From contig MOEB01000012.1 of the NCBI GenBank assembly GCA_001939945.1, positions 62,001-126,000 of the forward strand: a stretch of DNA of 64,000 bases, read 5' to 3'. Below are positions 8,605-19,167 of this stretch, piece by piece. Both the position numbers and the translations under genes were made by a program. Position 1 is the first letter of the stretch. Every line of letters starts with the position of its first letter. Source of the DNA: Aerophototrophica crusticola. Lineage in GTDB: Bacteria; Pseudomonadota; Alphaproteobacteria; Azospirillales; Azospirillaceae. Under the pieces are notes generated by a model. That model had not been told where the DNA came from. It did not search any database and saw only the letters and a program-made list of their open reading frames with translations.

Positions 8605-9174
8605 TCAGGTTTTCCGCCGCGTGAAGGTGATGTCCAGCAGCGGGAATTCCTTGCCGCTCTTGGGCCCGATGGCGACCATGTGGAAGGTGCGCACGTCGCC
8701 CTTGAAGGCCTCCGTGAAGCGCAACGGCGCGACGCTGCCGTCGGCCTGCACCATCTCCGCCGTCCAGGTCATGGTCTGGGTGCCCGGGTCCCAGGTGCCC
8801 TCGTCCACCCGGATGCGGTGCTCGTTGTTGTCGGCCCAGATGCCGCGGTACTTGCCGGTCTTGGGGTCGTAGCCCCAGAGGCCGGTGCCCTCATACGGCG
8901 TCCCCTCCACGGAGAATTGGTTCAGCATCCACATGCCGTTGGAGCGGAGCGTGTTCACCTGCACGCCCTTGGCCTTGCCGTCGGGCTTGCCGGGCTCGCG
9001 GGAGGGGAAGGTGATGTCCGCGTCCCAGGTGCCGGCCTCCAGCGCCAGCACGGCCAGGGCGGGATCGGGCTTCGGCGCTTCCTGCGCGGTGGCCGCGGCC
9101 AGGGGCGGCAGGGACAGGGGCGGGCCGAGGGCGAGGGCCAGGGCGGCGGCGCGGGCGAATCGGGTCATGGGCAT
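8605..9174 (-). CDS. DUF1579-like exported protein
   Basis: 189-aa protein with a signal peptide (ARAAALALALGPPLSLPPLA, cut near TAQA/E). The mature part is a single beta-rich domain: LEAGTWDADITFPSREPG, MLNQFSVEGTPYEGTGLWGYD, YRGIWADNNEHRI, MTWTAEMVQADG. This is the pattern of DUF1579, a lipocalin-like fold of unknown ligand. Two in-frame ATGs (9174, 9168) are possible and neither has a clear ribosome-binding site. It is followed by the S46 terminator on the other strand. The biochemical role is unknown. Confidence 0.75.
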   Translation of the reverse strand: MPMTRFARAAALALALGPPLSLPPLAAATAQEAPKPDPALAVLALEAGTWDADITFPSREPGKPDGKAKGVQVNTLRSNGMWMLNQFSVEGTPYEGTGLWGYDPKTGKYRGIWADNNEHRIRVDEGTWDPGTQTMTWTAEMVQADGSVAPLRFTEAFKGDVRTFHMVAIGPKSGKEFPLLDITFTRRKT

Positions 9175-9282
9175 CCGGGGTCGGGCCGCCCCCACCGTCC
9201 GTGGGGGCTTCCGGCAGGGTGCCCACCCGTAAGGCGGGTGGCAAGCGCCCGTCCCTTGCAACCCTGAAAGGGTGGGGCCGGA

Positions 9283-10224
9283 TCAGTAGCCGCGGGAGCG
9301 GTCCACCAGGTTGACCAGAGGCTGGCCCGCCTGGTGGCGCCGGAACCCGTCCACCACCTGCTGCACCCCGGTGCGCGCCTGGGTGATGGCGGCCACGTGG
9401 GGGGTGATGGTGACCTTCGGATGAGTCCAGAAGGGGTGGTCCGGGGGCAGGGGCTCCGTCCGGAACACGTCCAGCGTGGCGCCGCGCAGGTGCCCGCTGT
9501 CCAGGGCCGCCAGCAGGTCCTCCTCCACCAGCACCTGCCCGCGGGAGGCATTGATCACCACCGCGTCCCGGGGCAGGCCGGCGAACAGCCCCGCGTCCAG
9601 CAGCCCGTCGGTTTCCGCCGTGGCGGGCAGCAGGCAGACCAGGATCTCCGTCCGGGCCAGGAAGGCGGGAAGCTGGTCGGCACCGTGGAAGCCCTTGACG
9701 CCCGGGATGTCCTTGGGCGACCGGCTCCAGCCCGCCACGTCGAAGCGCAGCGCGGCCAGCATGGCGGCGGCGTCGCTGCCCAGGGCGCCCAGGCCCATCA
9801 CGCCCACCCGCCGCTCCCGCGCCAGGGGCACATGGGCGGACTGCTTCCACACCCGGTCACGCTGCTGCTGCTCCCACAGGGGCGAGTCGCGGTGCCAGCG
9901 CAGGACGTGCAGGCAGACATACTCGGTCATCCCCTCCGTCAGGCCGGGTTCGACCATCCGGACCAGGGGGCGGTCGGGCAGGGCGGGGTCGGCCAGCAGC
10001 CCGTCCACCCCGGCACCGAGGGAGAAGATCACCTTCAGGTTCGGCAGGGTGGCCAGCAGGCCGGCCGGCGGCTTCCAGACCAGGGCATAGTCCACGGCCG
10101 CCTTGTCCGGGCAATCCGGCCAGACGCGCACCTCCACCTCCGGCAACTGGGCCTTCAGCTCCGCCACCCACGGGTCGGCGTTGTCATGGGCGGAGACGAA
10201 CAGCAGCAGCGGCTTGGCGGTCAT
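9283..10224 (-). CDS. ghrA: glyoxylate/hydroxypyruvate reductase A
   Basis: 313-aa D-2-hydroxyacid dehydrogenase. It has the NAD(P) fold in GVMGLGALGSDAAAMLAAL, an SRS motif after it (GWSRSPK) that suggests NADPH preference, LPATAETDGLLDAGLFAGLP, the catalytic Arg in NASRGQVLVEEDL, Glu in DVFRTEPLPPDHPFW and His in TPHVAAIT. The low-conservation N-terminal half (VSAHDNADPWVAELKAQLP) and total length fit GhrA rather than SerA. The expected reaction is reduction of glyoxylate to glycolate and hydroxypyruvate to glycerate in the cytosol. It stands alone, with a porin terminator upstream. Confidence 0.88.
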   Translation of the reverse strand: MTAKPLLLFVSAHDNADPWVAELKAQLPEVEVRVWPDCPDKAAVDYALVWKPPAGLLATLPNLKVIFSLGAGVDGLLADPALPDRPLVRMVEPGLTEGMTEYVCLHVLRWHRDSPLWEQQQRDRVWKQSAHVPLARERRVGVMGLGALGSDAAAMLAALRFDVAGWSRSPKDIPGVKGFHGADQLPAFLARTEILVCLLPATAETDGLLDAGLFAGLPRDAVVINASRGQVLVEEDLLAALDSGHLRGATLDVFRTEPLPPDHPFWTHPKVTITPHVAAITQARTGVQQVVDGFRRHQAGQPLVNLVDRSRGY

Positions 10225-10282
10225 CGGCCGGGATCCCTGTGGCGTGCGGTCGCGCTGGTTATCCCATGCCGGGCCCCAATGG

Positions 10283-10314
10283 AAAACCCCCGCCGGATCG
10301 CTCCGGCGGGGGTT
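10283..10314 (-). terminator. Rho-independent terminator after the porin gene
   Basis: Read on the minus strand, an AACCCCCGCCGGA arm, GCGA loop and TCCGGCGGGGGTT arm form a near-perfect stem followed by TTCC. It lies about 30 bp past the porin stop codon and upstream of ghrA, isolating the two genes. Confidence 0.8.
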
Positions 10315-10342
10315 CCAAACGACAGGCCCGAGGGCCGCCTTC

Positions 10343-11821
10343 TCAGAAGGCGAACTGGGCGCGCAGGGTCAGGGCGTCGACCTCGGTGTCGGTCGCGCCG
10401 GCCGGGCGGTCGATCTTGGCCATGTTGTAGTTGGCCATGAAGCGGACCGCGGCGTTGGCGTACCAGTTCACGCCGAAGGTCCAGACCTTCTGCTCACCCT
10501 GCAGGGCGCGGTTGAGGATGGCCGCGGCGCTGGTGGTGGAGCCGCCCGTCGCCACGCCGGCGTCGGTCAGGTCGGCCACGGAGTAGCGCACCGCCAGCTC
10601 CCACAGGCCCATGCCGCCACCCACGCCGAAGGGCGAGGCGACGCGCGGGGAGCCGAAGTTGCCGGCAGCCACGCTGTAGGGACGACGCTCGCCGGTCAGG
10701 ATGTAGCCGGCCGCGACGTACCAGGTGTCGAAGTCCACGTCCGGCCCGCCCTTCTGCTCGAAGTCGTTCCGGTAGTACTCGGCCATGGTCCAGAAGCTCT
10801 TGAAGCTCGCCCCGAACTCACCACCGTAGACCGCCAGGTTGTCGGTGTTGATGTTGCCGGTGCTGAAGCCCAGGCCGGTGGCGCCCAGGCCGCCGATGCG
10901 GGTCTCCGGACGGTCGCTCAGGCTGTAGTTGGTCGGGCCCGGCGTGGCGTTGGAGCCCGGCTCCCACATGTAGCCGTAGTTCAGGCCGAAGTGGACGTCG
11001 TACTCCTTGTCCGTCGCGGCCAGGAAGCTGGCGCGGACGATGCCGGAGGCCTGGTCGTCGTTGGTGCCGCCGGCGGTCTGCCCGATCTGCTGGCCGGTCA
11101 GGTAGGCCGAGACGCGGTACCGCTCGCCCCAGTGCCGGAAGCCGACGGCGGTGCGCGCCTCGGGGCCGGAGACGTGGGTGACGGCGATGTTGGTGGTCTG
11201 GCTACGCTCGATGAACGGGATGTCGTTGGAGCTGATGCTGTCCATCAGGGTGAAGGACGGCTGGAACGCGCCGATGTCGAACGCCCAGTTCTTGATGCCG
11301 TTGTAGCTGATGCCGATGTTCTGCACGCGGCCCGAGCTGTTGGCGCGGCCCGAGAAGTCGAAGGTGATGTTGTAGCCCCAGTCCTTGAAGGCGGTGCCGG
11401 TGATGCCCAGGAAGGCGCGGCGGACGTTGAAGCCGTCCGGCAGGTCCGTGGTGATGCCCTGGTCGGGGAACCACCAGCCGTAATCCAGGTGGACGCGGGT
11501 GGTCAGCGCGAAGTCGAACGCCTTGTCGGCGGACTGGATGCGCGGGCGGCCGTTGGCCACCGTCACGGTCGGGGCGTCGGCGACGCGCTTGTCGACGGCC
11601 TTGATGTCCTTGTCGACCTGGCTCTTCAGGCCGTCGAGCTGGCTCTGCAGGGCCTGGATCTGCTTGTTCAGCGCGTCCACCTGGGCGGCGGTGGCGGCGG
11701 GAGCCGGCGCCGGGGTGGCCGGGGCCGCGCTCCGCGCGGTGGTCTGGGCGAGGGCGGGCGTGGTCGCCAGGGCCGCGACCCCGAGGATGGTACCGGCCAG
11801 CAAGGACTTCCTGGTGGTCAT
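10343..11821 (-). CDS. outer-membrane porin, OprO/OprP-like
   Basis: 492-aa protein with a signal peptide (SLLAGTILGVAALATTPALA). A Pro/Ala linker follows, then a short heptad stretch (VDALNKQIQALQSQLDGLK) typical of porins that trimerise through an N-terminal coiled coil. The rest alternates amphipathic strands and ends ALTLRAQFAF, with the C-terminal Phe recognised by the BAM machinery. FNVRRAFLGITGTAFKDW and YRNDFEQK fit the phosphate-selective porin O/P family, but specificity cannot be read. AGAAGGGAGA precedes the ATG at 11821. Its 5' region contains palindromes that may control it. Confidence 0.85.
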   Translation of the reverse strand: MTTRKSLLAGTILGVAALATTPALAQTTARSAAPATPAPAPAATAAQVDALNKQIQALQSQLDGLKSQVDKDIKAVDKRVADAPTVTVANGRPRIQSADKAFDFALTTRVHLDYGWWFPDQGITTDLPDGFNVRRAFLGITGTAFKDWGYNITFDFSGRANSSGRVQNIGISYNGIKNWAFDIGAFQPSFTLMDSISSNDIPFIERSQTTNIAVTHVSGPEARTAVGFRHWGERYRVSAYLTGQQIGQTAGGTNDDQASGIVRASFLAATDKEYDVHFGLNYGYMWEPGSNATPGPTNYSLSDRPETRIGGLGATGLGFSTGNINTDNLAVYGGEFGASFKSFWTMAEYYRNDFEQKGGPDVDFDTWYVAAGYILTGERRPYSVAAGNFGSPRVASPFGVGGGMGLWELAVRYSVADLTDAGVATGGSTTSAAAILNRALQGEQKVWTFGVNWYANAAVRFMANYNMAKIDRPAGATDTEVDALTLRAQFAF

Positions 11822-11973
11822 TTGTCGGTCTCCCTTCTGGGTTCCAGGCTTCCCGCCAATGGCACCCGCCAGGGTGGCGCGTGCCGTAAAACGTGCGGCG
11901 GTGGTCCTGACCTTGATTTTGGTGGCGATTCTTGGAGGGATGGAGGAATGCAAGCGGTGTTGCGGTTTTATTA

Positions 11974-12013
11974 CGGGATTGTGATCCCGCGCAACTGTGG
12001 TTGTGTTGCAACA
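11974..12013. promoter_or_regulatory. paired palindromes in the porin/kinase divergent region
   Basis: The 414-bp gap 11822-12235 between divergent genes has no gene. It holds CGGGAT-TGTG-ATCCCG (11974-11989) and a perfect TGTTGCAACA (12004-12013) 14 bp away, both about 155-190 bp upstream of the porin start. They could be operators, or the first could be a small hairpin in the leader. No factor can be named. I found no convincing promoter boxes for the kinase. Confidence 0.35.
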
Positions 12014-12235
12014 GACACTACGGAACGTCGCCCAAGACCTTGGTCCAGCTTGCCAGCCGCGCGATTTCCCTTGCGTGGGGACTAGGCAGCCACAACCCGT
12101 GGCGTGAAGTTCTTCGGGGCGGACTCGCGCCGCACGCCCTGCCGCGGGTGGGGCAACGCGGTGCCCTCGCCAAATCCGTTGAAATCGGGGGTCGGACGCG
12201 AAAGTATAGGGTCCTACCCTCCGATCCGGAAATTG

Positions 12236-14311
12236 ATGAACACCCAGACGGCGCCTGAGAAGACGGTCGATCCCGCGCCCGGCGCAGACCCGCCCGCCAT
12301 GGCCGCGCCGGCCATGGCCGTGCCCGGGGTCGGCACCCTGCGCCTGACCACGCCCGTCGTCATGCTGCTGATCGTCGCGGTGGTGGCGGTGGCGGGCGTG
12401 CTGCTGCTGACCGCGCGGGAGCAAGACCAGGAGGCGGCGCGGCGTTCCGTCCGGATGGTGGAGGCCTCCCTCGGCCAGGCCACCCGGGCCATGGCGGGCA
12501 CGGCGCGGGACTATGCCGGCTGGGACGACGCGGCGCAGAACCTGCTGGAGCAGCTCGACCTGGACTGGGCCGACAACAATGTCGGCCCGTACCTGCACGG
12601 CGCCTTCAACATCTCCGCCAGCCTCGTGGTGCTCGATTCCGGTGCCGTGGCCTATGCCATGGCGGACGGGAAGCGTCTGGTGCCCGAGGGCACGGCCGCG
12701 GCGGCGCCCGACCCGGGGCCCGACATCCTGGCCCTGGTGGAGCTGGCCCGCCGGTCGCCCCCCGGCCTACCGGAGCCGGTGACCGGGGCGGTACGCTACC
12801 AGGGCCAGCCCTTCATGGCCGCCGTGGCCGACATCCGGTACGAACAGGAGAAGGGGCGCCCGGAACCGGGCGGCCAGCTGGTCATGCTGCGGCGGCTGGA
12901 CGGCGGCCTCCTTTCCGACATCGCGGCGCCCCTGCTGCTGGGCGACATCGGTGTCGCCGCGCCGGGGGAGCCGGCGCGCGACTCCACCCTGGCGCTCACG
13001 GCGCAGGGCGGGGCGGGGGTGGCGGTGCTGCACTGGGACCCGCCACGCCCGGCGCAGGCTTTCCTGGGGAGCATCCGCTGGTTCCTGCTGCCCATCATCG
13101 CCGTGATGGTCGCCCTGACCGCCATCTTCCTGGCCCGGGCGCAGAGGCTGGCGGGGGAGCAGGTGGGCATCGCCCTGGCCCTCTGGCAGAGTGAGGAGCG
13201 CTATCGCCGACTGGTGGACACCATGCCCGACCTGGTGGCCCTGCTGCGGGGCCAGACCCTGGTGCTGCTGAACGCCGGCGGCGCCGGGCTGTTGGGGACG
13301 GACGGGGTGGGCCCGGCGCTGGAGAGGCCCTTCGCCGGGTTCGTGGCGGAGGAGGACCAGGCCGTCTGGGCCCGCCTGGTGCGGCAGCCCTCCGCCCCGG
13401 GTCAGGTGGCCTGGACGGACATCCGCCTGCGCCGCGCCGACGGCGGCACCATCCCCGTGGAGGTGGCGCTGTTGCCCGTGGACCATGGCGGGGCGGCGGA
13501 CCGGGTGCTGGTGGCCCGCGACCGCACCCAGTTCCATGCCGACCGGGAACGGCTGCGGCAGGCGGAGACCCAGGCCGCCATCGCCGACCGGGCCAAGGGC
13601 CAGTTCCTGTCCAACATCAGCCACGAGCTGCGCACGCCCCTGAACGCCATCATCGGCTTCAGCGAGATCCTGCGGGACGAGCTGCTGGGATCCCTGGGCA
13701 ACCCGCAGTACCGGGACTATGCCCTGGACATCCATGAGGGCGGGCTTCACCTGCTGCGGCTGGTGAACGACCTGCTGGACATCGCCCGCATCGACGCCGG
13801 GCAGTTGGAACTGCGCGAGGCCTGGATCGACGTGCAGGCCCTGGTGGACCGCTGCCTGCGGCTGGTGCAGCAGCGGGCGGCGGAGCAGGGGGTCGGCCTC
13901 ACCTCCCGCATCACCCCGCCCGGCCTGCGCGTGCTGGCGGACGAGGTGCGGTTGAAGCAGATGCTGGTGAACCTGCTGACCAACGCCATCCGCTTCAGCG
14001 AGAAGAGCGACCAGGTGACCGTTGCCGCCCGGGTGGACGAGGCCGGCGACTTCCAGCTCAGCATCGCCGACCAGGGCGTGGGCATGACCGCGGAGGCGGT
14101 GCGCGTGGCGCTCCAGCTCTTCAGCCAGGTGGAGGGCGGCCACAACCGCCGCCAGCCCGGCGCGGGCCTCGGCCTGCCATTGGCCAAGGGTTATGCGGAG
14201 GCCCATGGCGGCACCCTGGCCATCACCAGCACCCCGGGCGTCGGCACCACCGTGACCGTCACCCTCCCGGGCTCACGGCTGTATCGGAGCGTGCCGGTGG
14301 GGAACCTGTAG
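12236..14311 (+). CDS. sensor histidine kinase with CHASE4 and PAS domains
   Basis: 691-aa membrane sensor. The order is cytoplasmic tail, TM1 (about 38-60), periplasmic CHASE4-like domain (ARDYAGWDDAAQNLLEQLDL near 90-109), TM2 (about 280-302), PAS (about 320-430), HisKA with phospho-acceptor His463 in SNISHELRTPLNAIIGF, then an ATPase domain (NLLTNAIRFSEKSDQ, ADQGVGM, GAGLGLPLAKG). No receiver domain and no response-regulator gene is adjacent, so its partner is unknown. The ATG at 12236 is chosen because frames starting earlier run through the intergenic palindrome region. Its stop TAG lies in the first bases of a repeat element. Confidence 0.9.
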   Translation: MNTQTAPEKTVDPAPGADPPAMAAPAMAVPGVGTLRLTTPVVMLLIVAVVAVAGVLLLTAREQDQEAARRSVRMVEASLGQATRAMAGTARDYAGWDDAAQNLLEQLDLDWADNNVGPYLHGAFNISASLVVLDSGAVAYAMADGKRLVPEGTAAAAPDPGPDILALVELARRSPPGLPEPVTGAVRYQGQPFMAAVADIRYEQEKGRPEPGGQLVMLRRLDGGLLSDIAAPLLLGDIGVAAPGEPARDSTLALTAQGGAGVAVLHWDPPRPAQAFLGSIRWFLLPIIAVMVALTAIFLARAQRLAGEQVGIALALWQSEERYRRLVDTMPDLVALLRGQTLVLLNAGGAGLLGTDGVGPALERPFAGFVAEEDQAVWARLVRQPSAPGQVAWTDIRLRRADGGTIPVEVALLPVDHGGAADRVLVARDRTQFHADRERLRQAETQAAIADRAKGQFLSNISHELRTPLNAIIGFSEILRDELLGSLGNPQYRDYALDIHEGGLHLLRLVNDLLDIARIDAGQLELREAWIDVQALVDRCLRLVQQRAAEQGVGLTSRITPPGLRVLADEVRLKQMLVNLLTNAIRFSEKSDQVTVAARVDEAGDFQLSIADQGVGMTAEAVRVALQLFSQVEGGHNRRQPGAGLGLPLAKGYAEAHGGTLAITSTPGVGTTVTVTLPGSRLYRSVPVGNL

Positions 14312-14418
14312 GTCGGATTAGCGGAGCGTAATCCGACAACCGCCTGGAGCGCCCTCCGGTCCGATCCCTTCTGCTGGAAAGGTGATCCGTCGGATTACGG
14401 GCTTCGCCCTAGCCCGAC

Positions 14419-14422
<4 letters not shown>
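14308..14422. repeat. REP-like inverted repeat bridging two convergent stop codons
   Basis: The left end GTAGGTCGGATTAGCGGAGC...AATCCGAC (14308-14337) and right end GTCGGATTACGGGCTTCG...CCGACCTAC (14389-14422) are near-mirror copies around a 51-bp centre. Each end is itself a hairpin. The left TAG is the stop codon of the histidine kinase and the right CTA is the stop codon of yejF on the other strand. Similar GTAGGTCGGATTA elements are common intergenic repeats in proteobacteria (established knowledge). It may also terminate both transcripts. Confidence 0.75.
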
Positions 14423-16065
<1,643 letters not shown>

Positions 16066-16080
16066 GGCTCCCTCCCGTCC

Positions 16081-17115
16081 TCAGCTTTCCCGCATCCTGG
16101 GGTCGAAGGCGTCACGCAGTCCTTCGCCGATGAACACCAGGAGGCTTAGCAGCAATGCCAGCGCGAAGAAAGCCGTGAGCCCCAGCCAGGGCGCGGAAAG
16201 GTTGGCCTTGCCCTGGGCCAGCAGCTCCCCCAGCGATGCCGATCCCGGCGGCAGGCCGAAGCCGAGGAAGTCCAGCGCGGTGAGGGAGGCGATGGCCCCG
16301 TTCAGGACGAAGGGCAGGAAGGTCAGCGCGGCCACCAGGGCGTTGGGCAGCACGTGGCGCAGCATGACCCGCAGGTCGCCGGCCCCCAAGGCGCGGGCGG
16401 CGCGCACATACTCCGCGTCGCGGGCGCCGAGCGATTCGGCCCGCACCACCCCCACCAGGTTCAGCCACTGGAACAGCAAAAGGATCAGCAGCAGCCAGCC
16501 CACCGTGGGCTGCACCAGGCTGGACAGGATGATCAGCAGGTAGAGGGCGGGCAGGCCCTGCCAGACCTCGATGACCCTCTGGAACACCAGGTCCACCTTC
16601 CCGCCGAAATAGCCCTGGACCATGCCCGCCAGGATGCCAATCACCGCGGCCATCAACGTCAGGGCCAGGCCGAACAGCACGCTGAGCCGGAACCCATAGG
16701 CCAAGCGCGCCAGCACGTCCCGCCCCTGGTCGTCGGTGCCCAGCCAGTTCTCCGCCGAGGGCGGGGTGGGGGCCGGGGCGGGCAGGGCATAATTCACGGT
16801 GCGAGGGCCGTATTCCACCAGGGGCCAGAGGGCCCAGCCCTCCCGCTCGATCCGGGCGCGGAGGAACGGGTCGCGGTAGTCGGCGGGCGTGGGGAACTCC
16901 CCGCCGAATGCGGTCTCCGGGTAGACGCGCCACAGGGGCGTGTGGAGCTGGCCCTGGTAGGACAGCAGCAAGGGACGGTCGTTGGCCCAAAGCTCTGCGA
17001 GGAGGGAGGTCCCGAACAGGGCCAGGAACAGCCAGAGCGACATGAAGGCCCGCCGGTTCGCCCGGAACCGGGCCCAGCGGCGGGCGGGCGGCGACAGGGC
17101 CGGCACGGCGCTCAC
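16081..17115 (-). CDS. yejE: peptide ABC transporter permease YejE
   Basis: 344-aa inner-membrane permease. An N-terminal TM (FMSLWLFLALFGTSLLAELW) is followed by a periplasmic loop containing YPETAFGGEFPTPADYRDPF, characteristic of YejE. Five further TMs and the EAA loop (ARALGAGDLRVMLRHVLPNA) contact the ATPase. I chose a GTG start at 17115 preceded by GGGGGA. It overlaps the yejB stop as GTGA, so the two are translationally coupled. A much longer reading frame upstream is only the shadow of yejB. Confidence 0.9.
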   Translation of the reverse strand: MSAVPALSPPARRWARFRANRRAFMSLWLFLALFGTSLLAELWANDRPLLLSYQGQLHTPLWRVYPETAFGGEFPTPADYRDPFLRARIEREGWALWPLVEYGPRTVNYALPAPAPTPPSAENWLGTDDQGRDVLARLAYGFRLSVLFGLALTLMAAVIGILAGMVQGYFGGKVDLVFQRVIEVWQGLPALYLLIILSSLVQPTVGWLLLILLLFQWLNLVGVVRAESLGARDAEYVRAARALGAGDLRVMLRHVLPNALVAALTFLPFVLNGAIASLTALDFLGFGLPPGSASLGELLAQGKANLSAPWLGLTAFFALALLLSLLVFIGEGLRDAFDPRMRES

Positions 17116-18188
17116 GTCCCCCGCGCGGCGAAGTCGATCCGCGGGTCGATCAGCACATACAGCAGGTCGGTCAGCAGGTTGGCCAGCAAACCCACCAGGG
17201 TGAAGACGAACAGGGTGCCGAAGACCACGGGATAGTCGCGGGACAGGGCCGCCTCGAACGCCAGCAGGCCCATGCCGTCCAGGCTGAAGATCACCTCCAC
17301 CAGCAGGGCGCCGCCGAACAGCAGGCCCAGCAGGTATTGCGGGAAGTTGGCCGCCACCACCAGCATGGCGTTGCGGAAGACATGTCCCAGCAGCACCCGG
17401 CGGGGGGACAGGCCCTTGGCCCGGGCGGTGGTGACGTACTGCTTGCCCACCTCCTCCAGGAAGCTGTTGCGGGTCAGCAAGGTGACGGTGGCGAAGGCGC
17501 CCAGCACCAGGGTGGTCACCGGCAGGGCCATGTGCCAGGCATAGTCGGCCACCCGCGCCGGCCAGGACAGGTCTGCCCAATTCTCGCTGGCGATGCCGCG
17601 CAGGGGGAACCAGCTCAAATACTGGCCGCCGGCGAACAGAACCACCAGCAGGATGCCCACCATGAAGCCGGGCACGGCATAGCCAACCACCACGGCCAAG
17701 CTGGTCCAAGCATCGAACCGGCTGCCCTGCCGCACGGCCTTGGCGATGCCGAGCGGGATGGAGACGGCATAGACGATCAGGGTGGTCCACAGCGCCAGGG
17801 ACAGGGAGACGGGCAGCTTCTCCAGGATGATGTCGGCGACCCGCTGGTTGCGGAAGAAGCTCTCCCCCAGGTCGAAGCGCAGGTAGTCGCCCACCATGCG
17901 CAGGAACCGCTCATGCGCAGGGCGGTCGAAGCCAAACTGCCTTTCCAGCTCCTGGATGAAGGCGGGGTCCAACCCCTGGCCGCCGCGGTAGCTGCCGGTG
18001 TCGGCGGCACCCGCCCCCTCGCCCCCGCCCAGCCGCCCGGCGAGGCCGGAATCCGCCCCCTCCAACTGGGCCATCAGCTGCTCCACCGGCCCGCCGGGGG
18101 CGAACTGCACGATGATGAAGTTCACCAGCAGGATGCCGAACAGGGTCGGCAGGACCAGGAGCAGCCGGCGGGCGACGTAGCCGCCCAT
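17112..18188 (-). CDS. yejB: peptide ABC transporter permease YejB
   Basis: 358-aa permease. It begins MGGYVARRLLLVLPTLFGIL, and an APGGPVEQLMAQLEG loop follows the first TM as in YejB/DppB proteins. The insert between about residues 45 and 80 is Gly/Asp-rich, matching the YejB-specific periplasmic region. The EAA loop is around YVTTARAKGLSPRRVLLGHV, and the C-terminus NLLTDLLYVLIDPRIDF is typical. It starts 5 bp after hisN and overlaps yejE by four bases. The usual substrate-binding partner YejA is absent from the window. Confidence 0.9.
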   Translation of the reverse strand: MGGYVARRLLLVLPTLFGILLVNFIIVQFAPGGPVEQLMAQLEGADSGLAGRLGGGEGAGAADTGSYRGGQGLDPAFIQELERQFGFDRPAHERFLRMVGDYLRFDLGESFFRNQRVADIILEKLPVSLSLALWTTLIVYAVSIPLGIAKAVRQGSRFDAWTSLAVVVGYAVPGFMVGILLVVLFAGGQYLSWFPLRGIASENWADLSWPARVADYAWHMALPVTTLVLGAFATVTLLTRNSFLEEVGKQYVTTARAKGLSPRRVLLGHVFRNAMLVVAANFPQYLLGLLFGGALLVEVIFSLDGMGLLAFEAALSRDYPVVFGTLFVFTLVGLLANLLTDLLYVLIDPRIDFAARGT

Positions 18189-18193
18189 GGGAC

Positions 18194-18961
18194 TCAGCCC
18201 GCCACCAGGGACAGCGCCTCCGCATGCACGCGGGCATCGCCGGCCGCCACCACGTCGCCGGATGTGCCCAGCCGCAGGGGCTGGCCCTGCCAGTCCGTGA
18301 TGATGCCGCCTGCCCCCTGGATCACCGGGGCCAGGGCGGCCCAATCATAGGGTTGCAGCCCCGCCTCCACCATCACGTCCAGGAGGCCGGCGGCCAGCAT
18401 GCCGAAGGCGAAGGCGTCGCCGCCCCAGACTTGGTAGCGGGTCTTCTCCAGCACCCGGGCGAAGCCCGATTGGGGGAAGGGCATGGTGGCGGCCAAGGTC
18501 GCCTCAGCCAACCCACCGCAGGGCCGGGTGCGGACTTGCTTGCCGTTGAAGGTGGTGCCCTGGCCGGAGACGCCAAGCCAGCGGTCGCCGATGATGGGCT
18601 GGTCGATCACCCCCAGCACTGGCACGCCCCGGTGCAGCAGGGCGATCAGGGTGGTGAACAGCGGCCGGCCTGTCATGAAGGACTTGGTGCCGTCGATGGG
18701 GTCGATGACCCAGACCCACTCCGCATCCAGCCCCTGGCTGCCATGCTCCTCGCCCAGGATGCCGTCGCCGGGCCGCTCGGCGCCCAGGATGGCGCGGATC
18801 GCCGCCTCCACCTCCCGGTCGGCGATGGTGACGGGCGATTCGTCGGCCTTGGCGTCCACCGCCACCGGGGTGCGGTAATAGCGTCGCGCCACCGCGCCCG
18901 CGGCATCGGCCAGCCGGACGGACAGGGGGACGAAGTCGGGGGGGACGGCGTGCTCGGTCAT
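18194..18961 (-). CDS. hisN: histidinol-phosphatase (inositol monophosphatase family)
   Basis: 255-aa Mg-dependent phosphatase of the IMPase fold. Metal-binding motifs are in order: DESPVTIADREVE with GEEHG (Glu pair), then WVIDPIDGTKSFMTGRPLF (DPIDGT signature), and later PYDWAALAPVIQGAGG. The SFMTGRP variant and length fit the HisN branch that dephosphorylates L-histidinol phosphate in histidine synthesis, although an inositol-phosphatase role cannot be excluded. It is the first gene of the yej operon, an unusual partnership that probably reflects shared transcription only. The ATG at 18961 is preferred over one 12 codons earlier. Confidence 0.85.
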   Translation of the reverse strand: MTEHAVPPDFVPLSVRLADAAGAVARRYYRTPVAVDAKADESPVTIADREVEAAIRAILGAERPGDGILGEEHGSQGLDAEWVWVIDPIDGTKSFMTGRPLFTTLIALLHRGVPVLGVIDQPIIGDRWLGVSGQGTTFNGKQVRTRPCGGLAEATLAATMPFPQSGFARVLEKTRYQVWGGDAFAFGMLAAGLLDVMVEAGLQPYDWAALAPVIQGAGGIITDWQGQPLRLGTSGDVVAAGDARVHAEALSLVAG

Positions 18962-19057
18962 GCTCTGCGGCCCGGTGGCGGGGTGAGGCCGCATCATGGG
19001 CCGGGCGGGGGCGGGGGATCAAGGCGGGAGGATGGAGGCGGCACCAACCTGCCGTGT

Positions 19058-19154
19058 TGCCATCAGAGCCGGAATGTGATGGCATGGCTCTGAAATGCTG
19101 GTGGTTTCTTGCATGACAACCGGATTGCCATCAGAATTCGAGCGTGATGGCAAT
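19058..19154. promoter_or_regulatory. two identical operator-like inverted repeats
   Basis: TGCCATCA-N11-TGATGGCA occurs twice: 19058-19084 and 19126-19152. In the second, the arms extend to 10 bp (ATTGCCATCA / TGATGGCAAT, 19124-19154). The centres are 68 bp apart. The two 11-bp spacers differ, as expected for DNA contacted by a dimer and not for a structural RNA. The second copy overlaps a weak promoter guess (TTGCAT, 17 bp, CAGAAT) and lies just before the nucleotidyltransferase gene. Confidence 0.65.
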
Positions 19155-19167
19155 CCAGGGCAGCGGG

